Source of the DNA: Centropus unirufus
Lineage: Eukaryota; Chordata; Aves; Cuculiformes; Centropidae
Direction: 5' to 3'
DNA length: 64,000 nt
Assembly (NCBI GenBank): GCA_013397695.1
Contig: VYZI01000324.1
Coordinates: forward strand, 310,001 to 374,000
The translations under genes and the position numbers were made by a program. Of this stretch, positions 61,678 through 64,000 are shown piece after piece (within the stretch, counting starts at the first letter, position 1; every line of letters starts with the position of its first letter). Below the pieces are notes generated by a model, which made no database searches, was not told the origin of the DNA, and saw nothing but the letters and a program-made list of their open reading frames with translations.

Positions 61678-62805
61678 GGCAGTATTTATGGAAGGTAGCC
61701 AGGCGATTCTAGTTCCATGCAGCAGAGGGAAGCAGCAAGCGCTGTAACACCGAGTAGCCACTCGACTGTCATGCACTAAAGACTTAATTATGTTCTCAAA
61801 CAAAATACAATGAACTCTGTCATAAGTAATCACACAAGAGACCATGGAGTCGGTAGCTTAGCAGAAGTGGCCTTCTAAAAAAGATGAAGTAGAATTTTCT
61901 CTGGCTTTAGGGAGAACTTACTGAGCACTGAAATAAGTGGAATGCAAGGTTTTTCACTTTACTTATAGAAACCTACCCTCACACGTTGGTGTTTTACAAG
62001 GAAAACTTGGTAAAAAGAGAAACAACTCCTCTAATCTAGAAGGAATTGTGTCTTAAGGGCTTACAGTTACATCTGCTTTAGTAAATGAAAATACACCCCA
62101 TGGTCAATTTGCCTCTGCGCAGGAACCAAGCATTACATAACTCCCGTTCGGTATGATTTAGACCCTTTTCTCCCATACTTCAGGTATTTCTCATTGCAAA
62201 AAATTATAATAATTGAATGCATTTCATCACATCACACACAAAATCTTTCACTTTTAGAGCGGGTGATAGGACTGCAGAAGTTCTTACCAGCAAATCACAA
62301 CTCCCAAACAGGTAATGAAGAAATTATGGCATTGAAAATTGTAATTCAATCTAGGCAAGGAACATTTCTCTCTCCTGCTCTCAGGCCATTTGTAGAAGAG
62401 TGCTTCAGGGTCAAACATTCCCTCAAAATTCAGAGATAAATTATCCAAGGTCATAGTTTTTACTCTTCATTATAATGACATCAAAAGAATAAAGAACCCT
62501 GGGACACTGTTTGGGCTGCAGGAAACCATTCACCTGGATGGAGACTTCAGGACAGGCTAATTTATGCCTCCAAGTTGCATCTCTCCTCTCATTTCTGAGG
62601 CCGTTACCTGTTCAAAGCGCAATGCGTTTGGGTTGGGCAGCACCTCTTGCTTCTCAGAACACCTACAAAGTGAGGCTTCAACTTCTGCTTGGAGAAACTG
62701 TAAGTCCAGAGAATGGGGTAACTGGATTAGAATGATTCACACATGACTTTTCATTGCAAACAACGTAACACAACAAAACCCAGAGCACACACCAAAATAC
62801 GGAGC
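61678..62805. other. Non-coding unique DNA
   Basis: No mobile element or exon recognised. Confidence 0.6.
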
Positions 62806-63190
62806 TGCTGAGGGAGCTGCCATTGTTTAGCCTGGAGGAGGCTGAGGGGAGGCCTCATCGCACCCTGCAGCTCCTGGAAAGGAGATTGTTGTGAGAGGGA
62901 TGCTGGGCTCTGCTCCCAAGGAACAAGGGATGGGACAAGAGGATACGGCCTCAAGTTGTGCCAGGGGAGGTTTGGTTTGGATATGAGGGAAAATTCCTTT
63001 ACTGAGAGAGTAGTGAAGCCTTGGATCAGGCCGCCCAGGATAGGGGTGAAGTCTCCATCCCTGGAGGGTTTAAAAAACCATGTAGATGTGGCACTGGGGG
63101 ACAGGATTTAGGAGGCATGGTGAGGTTGGGCTGACAGTTGGACTAGATGAGCTTAGAGGTCTCTTCCAACTGTAATGATTGAATAATCTT
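62806..63190 (+). mobile_element. CR1: CR1 LINE 3' end, second type, longest copy
   Basis: It shows tgtttagcctggaggaggct, gaggggaggcctcatcgcac, gtgccaggggaggtttggtt, gtagatgtggcactggggga and tagaggtctcttccaactgt. About 385 bases, 5'-truncated. Confidence 0.92.
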
Positions 63191-64000
63191 GAGCAGTACA
63201 TTTACCGTGGTGTTTCTCCTCCAGCCAGATCGCTTCATGCTTTGAGCCTCCTTTATGCCTCCACACCCAAGTAGCTGAAGTAGACAATTCCTGGAGGATG
63301 CAGTAAAGATATGTGAGAAAGGGAGGCAGAAGATGATAAACCAGGTAAGGATAATGATGAAGTTATTAGAAGTACACATTGTAAGATAAAAACTTAAAAG
63401 GAAATTGCTTTGAAAGACAGATTTTTACTTTCCTCAACGCTTAAGATAAAATAATATTAAACAACTGCTGTCTCAAGTTAGAACTAAAGGTTAAAGGGTA
63501 GCAATTACTGATTAAAGGGTAGCTGTAATGAACTGAGATAAAGACGTGCTGTCTTTCTAAGCCAGATACTACATTTCAGCCGGCAACGTGACTCTAGCCA
63601 AGGGTGAGCAGGAGACTCCTCTTCCATTTGAGGCAAAACTGTGACTGGCAATGAAGTTCTTACATTAACAGAACCCTCCAGTGCTTCAGCTCATCGCGCT
63701 GTTTGCACTCTCCAGATCAGAACCCAGATGGATTTTCATAGGAGGTTTGTATTCGACATGCAGCTAAACACACACACACTTTAATAATTCCAGGAGCTTT
63801 GCAGAGGAAGACATAAAGCCAATTCTTCCGGTGCTGTTTAAGTGAAATCTGTGCTGCAGATGATGTGACTTTGATATGAAAAAAATGTAAACCCAATCAA
63901 ATTATTGTGTACAACATTATAGAACCAAAGGAGAACATAACATCAGGCTTTCAGAACATAATATTCAGCAAGGGAACAAACCCTATAAATTCAGGAAAAC
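63191..64000. other. Non-coding unique DNA at the window end
   Basis: AT-rich with a short (AC)n near 63770. Nothing else recognised. Confidence 0.6.

Noticed and set aside
1..64000. Bacterial-type systems (operons, CRISPR, phage) or an endogenous retrovirus
   Set aside because: No repeat-spacer arrays, dense gene clusters, LTR pairs or retroviral reading frames were seen. The window is bird non-coding DNA with CR1.

Overview
This is vertebrate, and specifically bird, nuclear DNA. The interspersed repeats are all CR1 retrotransposons of the avian type, with the characteristic 3' end (…gaggtcccttccaaccc…attctatg) in both orientations. I recognise no Alu, B1, L1 or MIR copies. The bird order cannot be read from the window. 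Nothing here looks bacterial: there are no operons, ribosome binding sites or CRISPR arrays, and almost all open frames are short chance frames or frames through CR1.

Layout. The one well-supported gene feature is a first coding exon on the minus strand (ATG at 53697, donor just after 53613) inside a CpG island (about 53.2-54.1 kb). It encodes a 28-residue signal peptide plus the first base of a split codon. The peptide resembles the start of the netrin receptor UNC5D (…GLCxWAA…RG), but this name is tentative. Everything left of it (1-53612) then reads as the 5' part of a very large first intron. No second exon was found. Right of it (about 54-64 kb) is promoter-proximal and upstream DNA.

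Repeats. About 30 CR1 pieces lie in the window, all 5'-truncated and non-coding. One group (about 8106, 9121, 15327, 21411, 29487, 42438, 43087) shares long near-identical stretches and looks young. Another group (about 7000, 19037, 26108, 33965, 59697, 62806) is more divergent. A nested CR1-in-CR1 insertion sits just upstream of the candidate promoter (54024-54530).

Assembly features. Positions 1387-3187 and 3189-4989 are two near-identical 1801-bp copies separated by a single N. I noticed three base differences between them. This is either an unmerged contig overlap (false duplication) or a very recent tandem duplication. A 340-base gap (24018-24357) starts at a CR1-like end, and single Ns lie at 22467 and 37408.

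The rest is AT-rich, largely unique non-coding DNA. A few stretches look like possible conserved regulatory elements, but conservation cannot be tested from a single sequence. I found no convincing novel system. The strongest items for follow-up are the duplicated block, the first exon with its CpG-island promoter, and the nested CR1 beside it.
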